Source: JAWKWH01 sp963669455 (GTDB lineage Bacteria; Pseudomonadota; Alphaproteobacteria; Rhizobiales; Rhizobiaceae). From it: 64,000 nucleotides of DNA. The position numbers and the translations under genes are program-made. Shown piece by piece: positions 34,313 through 43,564 of this stretch. The number at the start of each line of letters is the position of its first letter. Within the stretch, counting starts at the first letter, position 1. The stretch is taken from positions 434,001 through 498,000 of the forward strand of contig OY770026.1 of the NCBI GenBank assembly GCA_963669455.1, in the 5' to 3' direction. The notes under the pieces are model-generated. The model worked only from the letters and a program-made list of their open reading frames with translations. It did not search any database and was not told where the DNA came from.

Positions 34313-35269
34313 ATGAAGAATTTGAACAAAGTTCTTGCAACCGCTGTTTGTGCTGCCGCACTCTCGGCACCGGCCCTTGCCGCCGATGTTGTGATTGGTG
34401 TGCCGAATTGGCCGTCGGTCAATGCGACGGCGCATATCATAGAGGTGATTGTCGAGGATAATCTTGGTCTCGACGTTGAACTGCAAAACGGCACCAACCC
34501 GATTATTTTTGAGGCGATGGATTCCGGTGCGATGCATGTCCATCCGGAGGTTTGGCTGCCAAACCAGCAGAATTTGCATGACACCTTTGTCAAGGACAAG
34601 AATACGGTCATGCAAAACATGAATGGTGTCGAAGCTTTCCAGGGCATGTGCGTGGACAAAGCCACGGCCGATGCCAACGGAATTACTGCTATTGAGGATT
34701 TGACCAATCCGGATGTTGCCGCCCTGTTCGACACCAATGGTGACGGAAAGGGTGAAATTTGGATTGGTGCTCCTGGCTGGGCGTCGACCAATGTCGAAAA
34801 AATCCGTGCAAAATCCTATGGCTACGATCAGATTTTCGAATTGACCGAGATCGACGAGACGGTCGCCTATGCCAATCTGGACACCGCAACCAAGGCCGGC
34901 AAGCCGTGGGCCGGTTTTTGCTATACGCCGCACTATGTTTTTGCGCTTCATGACATGCAGATTCTCAAGGAGCCTGCCTATGATGCTGCCAAGTGGAAGG
35001 TGTTGCAGCCGACCGATGATCCGGACTGGCTGGAAAAATCAGAAGCTGGCGTGGCATGGGATTCGGCTTATCTGCATATCCACTATGCGAAGTCTCTTGA
35101 AGCCGATCATCCGCAAGTGGCAAAGCTGATGTCCAACATCAAGCTAACCACCGAAGAAGTTTCGGCAATGACCTTCGCGCTCGTGATCGACAGCAAAGAC
35201 CCGAAGGAATACGCCAAGTCCTGGGTTGCCGAGAACGAAGACAAGATTCTGGGCTGGTTGTCCGAATAG
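34313..35269 (+). CDS. Betaine-type ABC transporter, substrate-binding protein
   Basis: OpuAC/ProX-family periplasmic binding protein for a quaternary amine such as glycine betaine or proline betaine. 318 residues from ATG 34313 with a strong AAGGAGG ribosome site. The Sec signal peptide ends after ALSAPALA (about residue 24). Mature motifs: VVIGVPNWPSVNATAHII, HVHPEVWLPNQQ, and several tryptophans (GAPGW, GKPWAGF) able to form an aromatic cage. It is followed by the matching ATPase and permease genes. Exact substrate uncertain. Confidence 0.9.
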   Translation: MKNLNKVLATAVCAAALSAPALAADVVIGVPNWPSVNATAHIIEVIVEDNLGLDVELQNGTNPIIFEAMDSGAMHVHPEVWLPNQQNLHDTFVKDKNTVMQNMNGVEAFQGMCVDKATADANGITAIEDLTNPDVAALFDTNGDGKGEIWIGAPGWASTNVEKIRAKSYGYDQIFELTEIDETVAYANLDTATKAGKPWAGFCYTPHYVFALHDMQILKEPAYDAAKWKVLQPTDDPDWLEKSEAGVAWDSAYLHIHYAKSLEADHPQVAKLMSNIKLTTEEVSAMTFALVIDSKDPKEYAKSWVAENEDKILGWLSE

Positions 35270-35372
35270 CCGGCTATTTTCATTGAAAACCAGGACCTGG
35301 TCTTTGGCAAGTGAGCCGTCGGACTTGTCCGGCGGCTCGTTGGCTGTATTGTGAAGACCGGTAGGAGTTGTC

Positions 35373-36425
35373 ATGAGTGAAGATCCGGTCGTTAAACTGT
35401 CGGGTGTCTGGAAAATATTCGGTAGTCGAGCCGATGAGGCGATGGCCGCGGTCAAGGCCGAAGGGATCGGAAAACCGGAAGTTCTGGAGCGATTTGGCTG
35501 TGTCGTTGGCGTACAGGATGCCAGCTTCGAGGTGCCGCGCGGCGAAATCTTCTGCATTATGGGGTTGTCGGGTTCCGGCAAATCAACTCTGGTGCGCCAC
35601 GTCAATCGGTTGATTGAGCCGACAGCAGGAACAATCGAAATACTGGACAGGGATGTTTCGGCCATCAGTGAGGCCGAATTGCGCGCTATCAGGGCACGGC
35701 AGATCGGCATGGTGTTTCAGCATATGGCGCTGATGCCGCACCGGTCGGTGCGAGACAATGTGGCCTATCCGTTGGAAATCAGAAAAGTACCAAAGTCCAA
35801 GCGCTGGGCGGTCTCCGACTATGCATTGTCGCTGGTTGACCTTACCGGCTATGAGGACCGGTTGCCGAAGGAGTTGTCCGGCGGCATGCAGCAACGCGTC
35901 GGCATTGCGCGGGCGCTGGCGTCGGATCCTGAAATCCTGCTGATGGATGAGCCGTTTTCGGCGCTCGATCCGCTTATTCGCCTGCAATTGCAGGATCAGT
36001 TCAAGGCGCTGGTGGCGCGGTTGCAGAAAACAACGCTGTTTATCACCCACGATCTGGATGAGGCGATCCGCATCGGCCACCGTATTGCGATCATGAAGGA
36101 TGGCATTATCGTGCAGATCGGTACGCCGGAAGAAATTGTCATGCAGCCGGCTGACGATTATGTGCGCGAATTCGTCCAGGGCATTTCCAAGCTGAAGCTG
36201 GTCAAGGCGCATTCGATCATGAAGCCGGTGGAAAAATTCAAGAAAACGTTCAAGGGTTCGCTGAAAGACGCTCCGCGCGCCGATCACAATGCCGATCTCG
36301 ATCAATTGATCGATTTATCGGTCGGGACCGAATTGCCCGTGGTTATCACCGAAGATGACAAAGATGTGGGTGTGGTCGACAAGCCACGTCTGCTGCGCGG
36401 AATTCAGGGGGGCAAGGATGGCTGA
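35373..36425 (+). CDS. Betaine-type ABC transporter, ATP-binding protein
   Basis: ProV/OpuAA-type ATPase of 350 residues. Walker A GLSGSGKSTLVRH, signature LSGGMQQRVGIARAL, Walker B ILLMDEPFSALDP and the switch histidine in FITHDLDEA are all intact. The C-terminal 75 residues contain a single degraded CBS-like segment (TELPVVITEDDKDVGVV) rather than the usual CBS pair, so ionic-strength sensing may be altered. The stop overlaps the permease start. Confidence 0.92.
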   Translation: MSEDPVVKLSGVWKIFGSRADEAMAAVKAEGIGKPEVLERFGCVVGVQDASFEVPRGEIFCIMGLSGSGKSTLVRHVNRLIEPTAGTIEILDRDVSAISEAELRAIRARQIGMVFQHMALMPHRSVRDNVAYPLEIRKVPKSKRWAVSDYALSLVDLTGYEDRLPKELSGGMQQRVGIARALASDPEILLMDEPFSALDPLIRLQLQDQFKALVARLQKTTLFITHDLDEAIRIGHRIAIMKDGIIVQIGTPEEIVMQPADDYVREFVQGISKLKLVKAHSIMKPVEKFKKTFKGSLKDAPRADHNADLDQLIDLSVGTELPVVITEDDKDVGVVDKPRLLRGIQGGKDG

Positions 36426-37998
36426 AGATATTGATCATGTGAAGGTCACCGCGGCCTCTGATATCGAGGTAGACCGTGATGAACTTGACGGTTCGATCCG
36501 TGAATTTGCCGCAGTCAGCGGCGATTATTATGTGCGGGCGTTTCACAAAATTCACAACGCTACGGGACTGCTTCCGGCGACATTTAACTGGTGGGCGGCT
36601 GTTTTGGGCCCGCTATGGGCGTCGTCGCGGGCGATCTGGGGCATGTTCTGGGCATTCCTGATCCTGGAAATCATCGCCTGGGTGCAGATCGGGCGCGGCG
36701 CGTGGGGCAATCCCGGCGCTGACCTTTTGGATCGCGCAAACCGCCAGATGACGCGTGCCGATGAACTCTTCCAACGGGCAGCCGAAGCGACGGTACAGGC
36801 CGATATAGACCGGTTCACCAAACTGGCGAGTAACATCAAGCGGGCTGCTGAAAGTAGTTTTGAGAAGGCGCAGGAAGCGCAGTCGGAAGCAGTCGGGATC
36901 CTGATTGGTGGTCTGGTATTGTTTGTGCTGGTTAAGCTCATACAGGGTCTTTACGCGGATCGCGTTTACGAAAAGCAATATTCAAACTGGCGGATCGACC
37001 CGGAAAAAACCGAAAGCGGCCGTTCGATGGCCAACACGGTGATGGGTGCGGTCCTTGCGGCCCTGATTGGTCCGCTGATCGTTTATAAATTCACCGTCAG
37101 CCAGTCGCTTGAATTGCTTGATGCGTTTCCCGAACGGCAGGTCTCCGCTTTTCTTATCGGCGAGGATAGCGGCACGCTGTTCTCTAACATGGCAAACTGG
37201 CTGGAGGCGCGGATCGATGCCGCAGCCGTGGCCGGTGGAGATGTGTTTGACGGTATCGTTGGCGGCGTTAGGGCCGTTCTCGACGCGCTGACAATCGCGC
37301 TGATCGGCTCGCCCTGGCCGGTTGTCATGCTGGTGATCTGCGTTACGGCATGGAGGGCGGCAGGCCCGCGGGTGATGATTTTCACCGCTGCGTCGCTCGC
37401 CTATATCGCGCTGCTTGGTTATTGGGAAGTCGCGATGGAAACCGTGGCGCTGGTCGGTGCTGCCGTGATCCTGTGCGTCGCCATGGGAATACCGCTGGGG
37501 ATCTGGTTCGGCAAGTCGAAACGCGCCTATTCAGCCGCAGAGCCGGTGCTTGATCTCATGCAGACCTTGCCCGCCTTCGTGTATCTCATTCCGATTATCG
37601 CTTTCTTCGGCACCGGCAATCCGCCGGGTATCCTGGCGACTATCATTTTTGGAATGCCACCCGTCATCCGGCTGACAGCGCTTGGCATGCGCGGCGTGCC
37701 TGATAGCATCAAGGAGGCAGCCGTCGCCTTTGGCGCCTCGCGATGGCAGCTTTTGAAGGATGTCGAAATACCGCTGGCGCGGCCATCGATCATGACGGGG
37801 GTAAACCAGACGATCCTGATGTGCCTGTCGATGGTGGTGATCATTTCGCTTATTGGCGGTGGAGGGCTAGGCAAGGAAATCCTCGAAGCTCTGCAATATG
37901 CCGCCAAGGGACCGGGACTTTTGGGCGGTTTTGCGATCCTCTTTGTTGCCATGGTGATCGACCGCATCGTGCAGGGTGCTTTCCGGCGAGAAGGCTAG
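36418..37998 (+). CDS. Betaine-type ABC transporter, permease with N-terminal DUF2628-like domain
   Basis: 526 residues. The C-terminal half is a ProW-like permease with the EAA-type loop IKEAAVAFGASRWQLLKDVEIP and about six membrane helices. The N-terminal 250 residues are extra: a segment resembling DUF2628 (FNWWAAVLGPLWASSRAIWG, residues about 55-80), a membrane helix, a probable coiled coil (residues 105-155) and another helix. The stop TAG is the first three bases of repeat B1. Confidence 0.9.
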   Translation: MAEDIDHVKVTAASDIEVDRDELDGSIREFAAVSGDYYVRAFHKIHNATGLLPATFNWWAAVLGPLWASSRAIWGMFWAFLILEIIAWVQIGRGAWGNPGADLLDRANRQMTRADELFQRAAEATVQADIDRFTKLASNIKRAAESSFEKAQEAQSEAVGILIGGLVLFVLVKLIQGLYADRVYEKQYSNWRIDPEKTESGRSMANTVMGAVLAALIGPLIVYKFTVSQSLELLDAFPERQVSAFLIGEDSGTLFSNMANWLEARIDAAAVAGGDVFDGIVGGVRAVLDALTIALIGSPWPVVMLVICVTAWRAAGPRVMIFTAASLAYIALLGYWEVAMETVALVGAAVILCVAMGIPLGIWFGKSKRAYSAAEPVLDLMQTLPAFVYLIPIIAFFGTGNPPGILATIIFGMPPVIRLTALGMRGVPDSIKEAAVAFGASRWQLLKDVEIPLARPSIMTGVNQTILMCLSMVVIISLIGGGGLGKEILEALQYAAKGPGLLGGFAILFVAMVIDRIVQGAFRREG

Positions 37999-38102
37999 GG
38001 CGTTTTGCGGTTACTTGGAACCCGCAACAACGCCTGTATCTGTTTGGAGCTATTGAAGCATTTTTCGCACATATGATTCTGTTTGGGCGAAAAATGCCCT
38101 GG
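37996..38102. repeat. Family B repeat, copy B1
   Basis: About 107 bp beginning TAGGGCGTTTTGCGG and ending CGAAAAATGCCCTGG, with the internal conserved parts ACAACGCCTGTAT and CTATTGAAGCATTTTTCG. It begins on the permease stop codon and fills the gap to the ureohydrolase gene. Confidence 0.88.
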
Positions 38103-38140
38103 AAATTTTCCGGGCGTGCTGTTCTTGATGGAGAACCGTT

Positions 38141-39121
38141 ATGACGGATCCGTATCAAAAATCGATGATGGACAATCTTTATTGGTGGGGGATACCCACC
38201 ATGTTCCGCTGTCCTGCTGAAGAACCCGACGGCAAGGATATCGCACTTGTCGGTGTGCCGCATTCGGCAGGCAATGGCACGACAGAGCGGGACCAACATC
38301 TCGGACCGCGGGCGCTGAGGCATGTTTCGGCGGTGCAGCGGCGGGTTCATTCCGTGTTCGAGATCGATCCGTGGAACAGCGCGACAATCGCCGATGTTGG
38401 TGATGTGCCTTTCCCCCGTGCCAATGACAATGAGGACTGTATCGAACAGATCACGGATTTTTTCGGCAGGATCGACAGGGCCGGCGCCCGGCCGGTTTCG
38501 GTCGGCGGAGATCATTCGATTACCGGCGGCATCGTCCAGGCGCTGGGATGCGGGAACCTGACTGGTGGCGAACCTGTCAGTTTCCTACATCTCGATGCAC
38601 ACACGGATGTGTTTACCAAGGTGGATCACTTCCTGGGTGCAAAGAAATCGGCGGCCCATTGGGGCGCGTATCTGGCCGATCAGGGCCAAGTGGATCCGAC
38701 GAGATCGATGCAGATTGGCCTGCGTGGTCATCCGCGCAGTCTCGACTGGCTGAAACCGTCCTACGATTATGGCTACAACGTCGTGACGATGCGCGAGTTT
38801 CGGCAGCGCGGACTTGATGATGTCGTGGCCCAGTGCCGTGAAGTGCTGGATGGCAGACCGGTCTATATTACGTTTGATCTCGACTGTCTCGATCCGACGA
38901 TTGCGCCTGGCGTTTCCAATCTGGAGCCCGGCGAAAAGGGTTTTGATATCGATGAAGCGATCGGTATCGTACGCTCCGTGCGCGGCCTCAACATTGTTGG
39001 CGGCGATGTGGTCTGCATGATGCCGACCAAGGACAGCCCCAACAATATCACCGCGCTTACCGCCGCCGCCGTGATGTTTGAAATGATTTCGATGATCGCC
39101 GAAAATACCAGCAGGCGGTAG
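38141..39121 (+). CDS. Ureohydrolase (agmatinase/arginase superfamily)
   Basis: Manganese- or nickel-type ureohydrolase that releases urea from a guanidino compound. 326 residues. Metal ligands: GGDHS (about residue 124), LDAHTD (about 152) and TFDLDCLDPTIAPG (about 246). The segment after the last motif reads APGVSNLEPG, not the APGTGTPEPGG common in agmatinases, so the substrate may be another guanidino compound (guanidine, guanidinobutyrate or similar). It follows a quaternary-amine importer. A clear terminator is downstream. Confidence 0.88.
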   Translation: MTDPYQKSMMDNLYWWGIPTMFRCPAEEPDGKDIALVGVPHSAGNGTTERDQHLGPRALRHVSAVQRRVHSVFEIDPWNSATIADVGDVPFPRANDNEDCIEQITDFFGRIDRAGARPVSVGGDHSITGGIVQALGCGNLTGGEPVSFLHLDAHTDVFTKVDHFLGAKKSAAHWGAYLADQGQVDPTRSMQIGLRGHPRSLDWLKPSYDYGYNVVTMREFRQRGLDDVVAQCREVLDGRPVYITFDLDCLDPTIAPGVSNLEPGEKGFDIDEAIGIVRSVRGLNIVGGDVVCMMPTKDSPNNITALTAAAVMFEMISMIAENTSRR

Positions 39122-39185
39122 CCGTGTGCAGTAGGGGCTTTGCAATCCGGTCTCTATCTCATATTTGCGATGTGGATGTAGCTGA

Positions 39186-39224
39186 TGCCAGACGATACAG
39201 GCTTGTCACCGTCTGGCATTTTTT
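39186..39224 (+). terminator. Rho-independent terminator after the ureohydrolase gene
   Basis: A perfect nine-base stem TGCCAGACG / CGTCTGGCA with a 15-base loop is followed by six Ts. Confidence 0.9.
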
Positions 39225-39276
39225 GCCCAGGCAGATACAGGCGTTGTCGCGGTTCCAGTTACCGCAAAACGCCCTA
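39225..39276. repeat. Family B repeat, partial copy B2 (inverted)
   Basis: About 50 bp corresponding to the left half of family B read on the minus strand (GATACAGGCGTTGTCGCGG, then ACCGCAAAACGCCCTA). Its end supplies the TAG stop codon of the minus-strand methyltransferase gene. Confidence 0.82.
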
Positions 39277-40113
39277 ATTTGGGACAATTCCTTCGGCACA
39301 ACATACCGTGTACCATAAAACGGCAGAAGGGTCGGCTTTCCAATGCTGCAGCCCGGCCAAACCGGCCTGGAATGTTTCTTCGTCCAGAAATCCTTCTGAC
39401 AGCATTGCGTCCTTGGCGCCTGTGATGGCGACAATCAAATTGTCGGCGATGGCCTGAAATCTTTCATTGCCCGCGCATCCCCCAAAGAACACGCAAGTAT
39501 TGCGAATAGAGGTCAATCCACCGTCCCGAAGTAACGAGACGAGGCGCCGCCCAACATATGGATCATTGCCAAGCCTTTCATATGAACGCACATAGGCCTG
39601 CCAAATTGCTGGGAAATTTGGGGGTTCGGGCCATGGGCGGAAATTGTCATGATCGTCATCAGAGACAAAGATACGTCCGCCAGGGCGTACCGCGCGAACC
39701 ATCTGTGCAACAATCAATTCCGGGCGCGCGATATGCTCCAGAAGGAAACGGCTATGGGCAAGGTCGAACGAACCCCATTCCGCCCCATCCAGCGGAGGAT
39801 CAAGTGCATCACCCTTGCGAAACTCCACAAGTTCTGCCTCTTCTGCAATTCTGGCAAGGCTTTGCGCTTGCAGTAACTGATCCTGGTCCCGCTCTATGCC
39901 GACGACCGTTCCCTTGCTGGTCACTGTTCGTGCAATCAGCCTGGTAAACTGACCAAGGCCGCAGCCAAGATCCAAGACTTTCTCTGCGGGTTTGAGATTA
40001 AGTTCCCTTAAGCAGGACTCATTCAAAAGATCATTAAGCAAGGACAACCGATGTTGCTCTTCGGGCGTGCTGCCATGGATGTACCCAGAGGGTTCTGGCC
40101 TATCATTATTCAT
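39274..40113 (-). CDS. SAM-dependent class I methyltransferase
   Basis: 279 residues from ATG 40113 (MNNDRPEPSGYIHGST), with GGAG nine bases upstream; an in-frame ATG at 40170, just after AGGAGG, would add 19 residues. Motif I VLDLGCGLGQFTR is at about residue 48, motif II VGIERDQDQL, and the post-motif FDLAHSRFLLEHIARPE. It resembles UbiE/Tam-like small-molecule methyltransferases, but the substrate cannot be inferred. The TAG stop belongs to repeat B2. Confidence 0.85.
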   Translation of the reverse strand: MNNDRPEPSGYIHGSTPEEQHRLSLLNDLLNESCLRELNLKPAEKVLDLGCGLGQFTRLIARTVTSKGTVVGIERDQDQLLQAQSLARIAEEAELVEFRKGDALDPPLDGAEWGSFDLAHSRFLLEHIARPELIVAQMVRAVRPGGRIFVSDDDHDNFRPWPEPPNFPAIWQAYVRSYERLGNDPYVGRRLVSLLRDGGLTSIRNTCVFFGGCAGNERFQAIADNLIVAITGAKDAMLSEGFLDEETFQAGLAGLQHWKADPSAVLWYTVCCAEGIVPN

Positions 40114-40203
40114 AAATTTTTTTCTCCAGAATATTTGATTAATGGCGCTGTTCTCAACTTGATTGATCATCGCCTCCTCATCGACATTATAGATAGGAAG
40201 CAA

Positions 40204-40305
40204 GCCACACCAAGGCTGCGCTGGCGATCCGGCGTCAAACCGCTCGACGACCTAGAACATTTTCCGCTCAAGCGGGTACAGGCGTTGTCGCATTGGAGCG
40301 GGTTG
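40204..40305. repeat. Fragments of families C and B
   Basis: CTGGCGATCCGGCGTCAAACC and CGCTCGACGACC match the core of family C; then CATTTTCCGCTCAAGCGG and GTACAGGCGTTGTCGC match part of family B. The rest of 40306-40493 shows no gene. Confidence 0.55.
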
Positions 40306-40493
40306 GCATCGGGCGCCCACCAATCGTATACCCTTTCGGGCCAAATCCACCGCGTTTGTTCGTGAACCTATCTGGATATACCCGGCAAACAAATGGGCGG
40401 GATTTCATGGTTCTTCATGCTCTGCAATGAGAAGCATGGTAGTACAAAGCCGTTGTTTTGTAAGGGTTTTAGGTGACTTATGAGAAAGTAAAA

Positions 40494-40568
40494 TGGAGCG
40501 GGCGATGAGATTCGAACTCACGACCCCAACCTTGGCAAGGTTGTGCTCTACCCCTGAGCTACGCCCGC
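40494..40568 (-). tRNA. tRNA-Gly (GCC)
   Basis: 75 nt on the minus strand including encoded CCA. Acceptor stem GCGGGCG / CGCCCGC, D-arm TAGCTCAGGGGTAGAGCA, anticodon loop TTGCCAA with anticodon GCC, T-arm with GTTCGAATC. Confidence 0.97.
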
Positions 40569-40641
40569 TCATAATGGCAATTGCCGTGAAGCGGCGCCTG
40601 TATGGCGCAGAAACCCGATGAATGCAACAGAGAATCTTCGC

Positions 40642-40746
40642 TAGGGCGTTTTGCGGTTTCTTTGACCGCGACAACGCCTGTATCCGCTTGGAACTATTGA
40701 AGCATTTTTCGCTTCTATGACTCCGTTTGAGCGAAAAATGCTCTGG
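40642..40746. repeat. Family B repeat, copy B3
   Basis: About 105 bp, same orientation as B1: TAGGGCGTTTTGCGG at the left, ACAACGCCTGTATCCGC in the middle, GCGAAAAATGCTCTGG at the right. It lies between the tRNA-Gly 5' side and the YbaK-type gene. Confidence 0.86.
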
Positions 40747-40821
40747 CAAGATTGATCGGACGCACAATAGCGGCCATTAAAGTTTCAGGGTTATTTTAAC
40801 TGACAATTTTTTGGACATTAC

Positions 40822-41322
40822 ATGATGCCTATCGCTCCTGACGATCTTCTCGCCCGGCTCAAAAAGGCTGGATATCAAACGAAAACGGCGACCCATCCAC
40901 CTTTGTTTACGGTTGAGGATTCACAAAAACTGCGCGGCGAAATCGCCGGCAGGCACACGAAAAATCTGTTTTTGAAAGACAAAAAAGACAATTTCTTTCT
41001 CGTCACCGTTGGCGAGGATCGCCGGGTTAACTTGAAAGAGCTGCACAAGATTATCGGCGGAGCAAGCCGGCTTTCATTCGGCAAGCCGGACAGGCTGATG
41101 GAATTTCTCGGTGTCGTACCCGGCGCCGTGACAGCGTTTTCTGTGGTCAACGATACCGCAGGGCGGGTCAAGGCGATACTCGATAGCGAATTGATGGAGC
41201 ATGATCAAATCAACGCGCATCCGCTGACCAATGAAGCAACCACCACCATCGGGCGCGATGATCTGATCGCATTCATGACGGCGGCGGGACACCGGCCTGA
41301 AATTTTGGATGTTTCCGATTGA
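40822..41322 (+). CDS. Prolyl-tRNA editing protein (YbaK/ProX family)
   Basis: Free-standing trans-editing deacylase that hydrolyses mischarged tRNA, most likely Ala-tRNA(Pro) (ProXp-ala/PrdX type). 166 residues. The INS-like fold is seen in THPPLFTVEDSQKLRGEIAGRHTKNLFLKDKK, with the conserved lysine in KNLFLKDK and the GVVPGAVTAFSV loop. Starts with two ATGs in a row; the first is used. Confidence 0.92.
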   Translation: MMPIAPDDLLARLKKAGYQTKTATHPPLFTVEDSQKLRGEIAGRHTKNLFLKDKKDNFFLVTVGEDRRVNLKELHKIIGGASRLSFGKPDRLMEFLGVVPGAVTAFSVVNDTAGRVKAILDSELMEHDQINAHPLTNEATTTIGRDDLIAFMTAAGHRPEILDVSD

Positions 41323-41429
41323 GACTGACCGATATTGCGGTCTTGCGTCATGCGGCATACATAAAAGGCGAGTTTGAAGCATCGGCCGTTTGAAAACAGC
41401 CGGTCATGGCAATGAAAATGAGGTTGACG

Positions 41430-42446
41430 ATGAGTGGTGGCAATAATCCATACGGTGGTGGAGGTACGTCTTATTCCGCCAATGTCAGCTTTGGCGGGGA
41501 GCAGCAGGCGCCTGCCGGGCAGACGCCGGAAAAGGCGCAGCCGGAAATCCTGATGGATGGAATACCGGCCTCTTCGGGTGGTCTGATCAAGGATACGACG
41601 ACGGCCGATTTTGCCGTCGACGTGATACAGGAATCGCGCAATCAGCCGGTTATTGTCGACTTTTGGGCGCCGTGGTGCGGTCCATGCAAACAATTGCAGC
41701 CGGCTCTGGAAAAGGTTGTCAACGAGGCCGGTGGTGCGGTTAAGCTGGTCAAGCTCAATATTGATGATCACCCTTCTATTCCAGGGCAGTTGGGCGTTCA
41801 GTCGATCCCTGCGGTCTTTGCTTTCAAGGACGGGCAACCGGTTGACGGTTTTATGGGCGCTGTGCCGGAAAGCCAGATCCGCGAATTTGTCTCAAAGCTT
41901 GGCAGCGGCGAGGCCAAGGACCGCATCGGTGAAGCAATCGCTGTTGCCAAAACGGCGCTTGAGGCGGAGGACTTTCAAAGTGCGGGGCAAATGTTCTCGG
42001 CGATCGTCCAGCAAGAACCTCAAAACGCCGATGCGCTTGGCGGGCTTGCGGCGGCCCTTTACGGACTGGGCGAGGCTGACCAGGCCAAGAAAGTGCTTGA
42101 AACAGTCGCTGAAGCCGATCAGGACAATCCCGCCGTGGCCAGTATCAGAGCCCGCATAACACTCGCCGAACAGGTGGCTGAACTGGGTGATCCGGCGGAG
42201 CTTGAGCGACGTCTTGCAGCCGACCCAAAAGATCATCAGGCCCGGTTTGATCTGGCGATGATACAAAATGCGCTTGATCAGCGTCAGGAGGCTGCCGACA
42301 ATCTGCTTGAAATTATCCGCCTTGACAGGACCTGGAACGAGGATGGTGCGCGCGCCCAACTCCTGCAGTTTTTTGAAGCCTGGGGTGCGGCCGATGAGGT
42401 GACATCGTCGGCGCGGCGCAAACTATCTTCGCTGCTGTTTTCCTGA
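41430..42446 (+). CDS. Thioredoxin-TPR protein (CnoX/YbbN type)
   Basis: 338 residues from ATG 41430 (GAGG six bases upstream). A low-complexity Gly-rich N-terminus is followed by a thioredoxin domain with the active site APWCGPCKQLQP (about residue 80) and then a C-terminal tetratricopeptide-like helical region (about 180-338). CnoX/YbbN proteins combine holdase and redox protection and hand clients to GroEL. The CXXC here is WCGPC, so it should be redox-active. Confidence 0.92.
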   Translation: MSGGNNPYGGGGTSYSANVSFGGEQQAPAGQTPEKAQPEILMDGIPASSGGLIKDTTTADFAVDVIQESRNQPVIVDFWAPWCGPCKQLQPALEKVVNEAGGAVKLVKLNIDDHPSIPGQLGVQSIPAVFAFKDGQPVDGFMGAVPESQIREFVSKLGSGEAKDRIGEAIAVAKTALEAEDFQSAGQMFSAIVQQEPQNADALGGLAAALYGLGEADQAKKVLETVAEADQDNPAVASIRARITLAEQVAELGDPAELERRLAADPKDHQARFDLAMIQNALDQRQEAADNLLEIIRLDRTWNEDGARAQLLQFFEAWGAADEVTSSARRKLSSLLFS

Positions 42447-42551
42447 GATCAGGCCATTGAGCGTGGCATTCTACTTGAGTTTGGGCTGCGGTGCGCCAAA
42501 TTATTTGATATTGTAGCCGTATCTGAGCGCCGATGGGGCGGAGAATGATCG

Positions 42552-43223
42552 TTGCAAGCTGGAAACGCACACTACACAAAGACAACCGACGTACCCGACA
42601 GGATAGCAGTTTTTCCTCTGGCGGCAGCGCTTTTGCTGCCCGATGGCCGCATGCCGCTCAATATATTCGAACCACGCTATCTGAAGATGATTGATGACGT
42701 GATCAGCGGCAACCGTGTCATCGGCATGGTTCAACCGCGGCTGGACGGCGCATTGCGCAAGGACGGTGAGCCGGAATTGTGCAGTGTCGGATGTTGCGGC
42801 AGAATTACGTCGTTTGCTGAATCCGGCGATGGGCGGTATCTGATCTCGCTTCAGGGGATTTGCCGGTTTCGCACAGTTGAGGAACTGACTGTCAAAACAC
42901 CCTATCGTCAATGTCTGATAAAACCGTTCGGCGCGGATCTCGATTTAAGTTCCGGTGAGGAAGAGGTGGATCGTGAGGCTCTGCTGAAGGCGTTTCATGA
43001 TTATCTGGAAGCCAATGGAATGGAGGCGGACTGGGAAAGCGTCAGCCGTGCGGAGAACGGAACGCTGGTCAATGCGCTTTCGATGATGTCGCCTTACGGG
43101 CCGGCTGAAAAGCAGGCCCTGCTTGAGGCACCGGACTTGAAAACCAGGGCTGAAACACTGGTTGCCATCACTGAAATGGCAATGGCGCGCGACAAGGGCG
43201 ATCTGGATGTCGGGCTGCAATAG
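42552..43223 (+). CDS. LON peptidase substrate-binding-domain protein
   Basis: 223 residues consisting of a Lon N-terminal (PUA-like) domain only: RIAVFPLAAALLLPDGRMPLNIFEPRYLKMIDD. There is no ATPase or protease domain, so it is not Lon. The start is TTG 42552; an in-frame stop lies just upstream, and GGAG stands eight bases before it. It follows the thioredoxin gene and precedes a Trm112 gene, a common alphaproteobacterial order. Confidence 0.9.
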   Translation: MQAGNAHYTKTTDVPDRIAVFPLAAALLLPDGRMPLNIFEPRYLKMIDDVISGNRVIGMVQPRLDGALRKDGEPELCSVGCCGRITSFAESGDGRYLISLQGICRFRTVEELTVKTPYRQCLIKPFGADLDLSSGEEEVDREALLKAFHDYLEANGMEADWESVSRAENGTLVNALSMMSPYGPAEKQALLEAPDLKTRAETLVAITEMAMARDKGDLDVGLQ

Positions 43224-43240
43224 ATATCGAAGGGATGGCA

Positions 43241-43456
43241 ATGGCCAGGCATAAGCGCGATGCGATTGTCGATCCGAAGCTTCTGGACCTGCTGGTCTGT
43301 CCGCTGACCAAGGGACCGCTTGACTACAAGGCGGAGACAGGGGAGCTTTATTCACGCGATGCAGAAGTCGACTATCCGGTGCGTGACGGGATTGCGGTCA
43401 TGCTGCCCTCGGAAGCCCAAGCGCATGACGATGATGTGTCCGGCAAATCAAGTTAA
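43241..43456 (+). CDS. Trm112 family protein (UPF0434)
   Basis: 71-residue zinc-ribbon-like protein with LLVCPLTKGPL and DYPVRDGIAVMLPSEA, the family core. ATG 43241 is favoured over ATG 43235 because GAAGGG lies six bases before it. Bacterial members may support methyltransferases or lipid A kinase; the role here is not known. Confidence 0.88.
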   Translation: MARHKRDAIVDPKLLDLLVCPLTKGPLDYKAETGELYSRDAEVDYPVRDGIAVMLPSEAQAHDDDVSGKSS

Positions 43457-43564
43457 AGCCTTGCAACAGCCTTTAGCTGTTTTGACCAGTTCGGTGTCAG
43501 CCATGTTTGCCGACAGGTATGGTATATTGGGGACAGACCGCTTACCGGTCCGTGTGGCTGGCTG

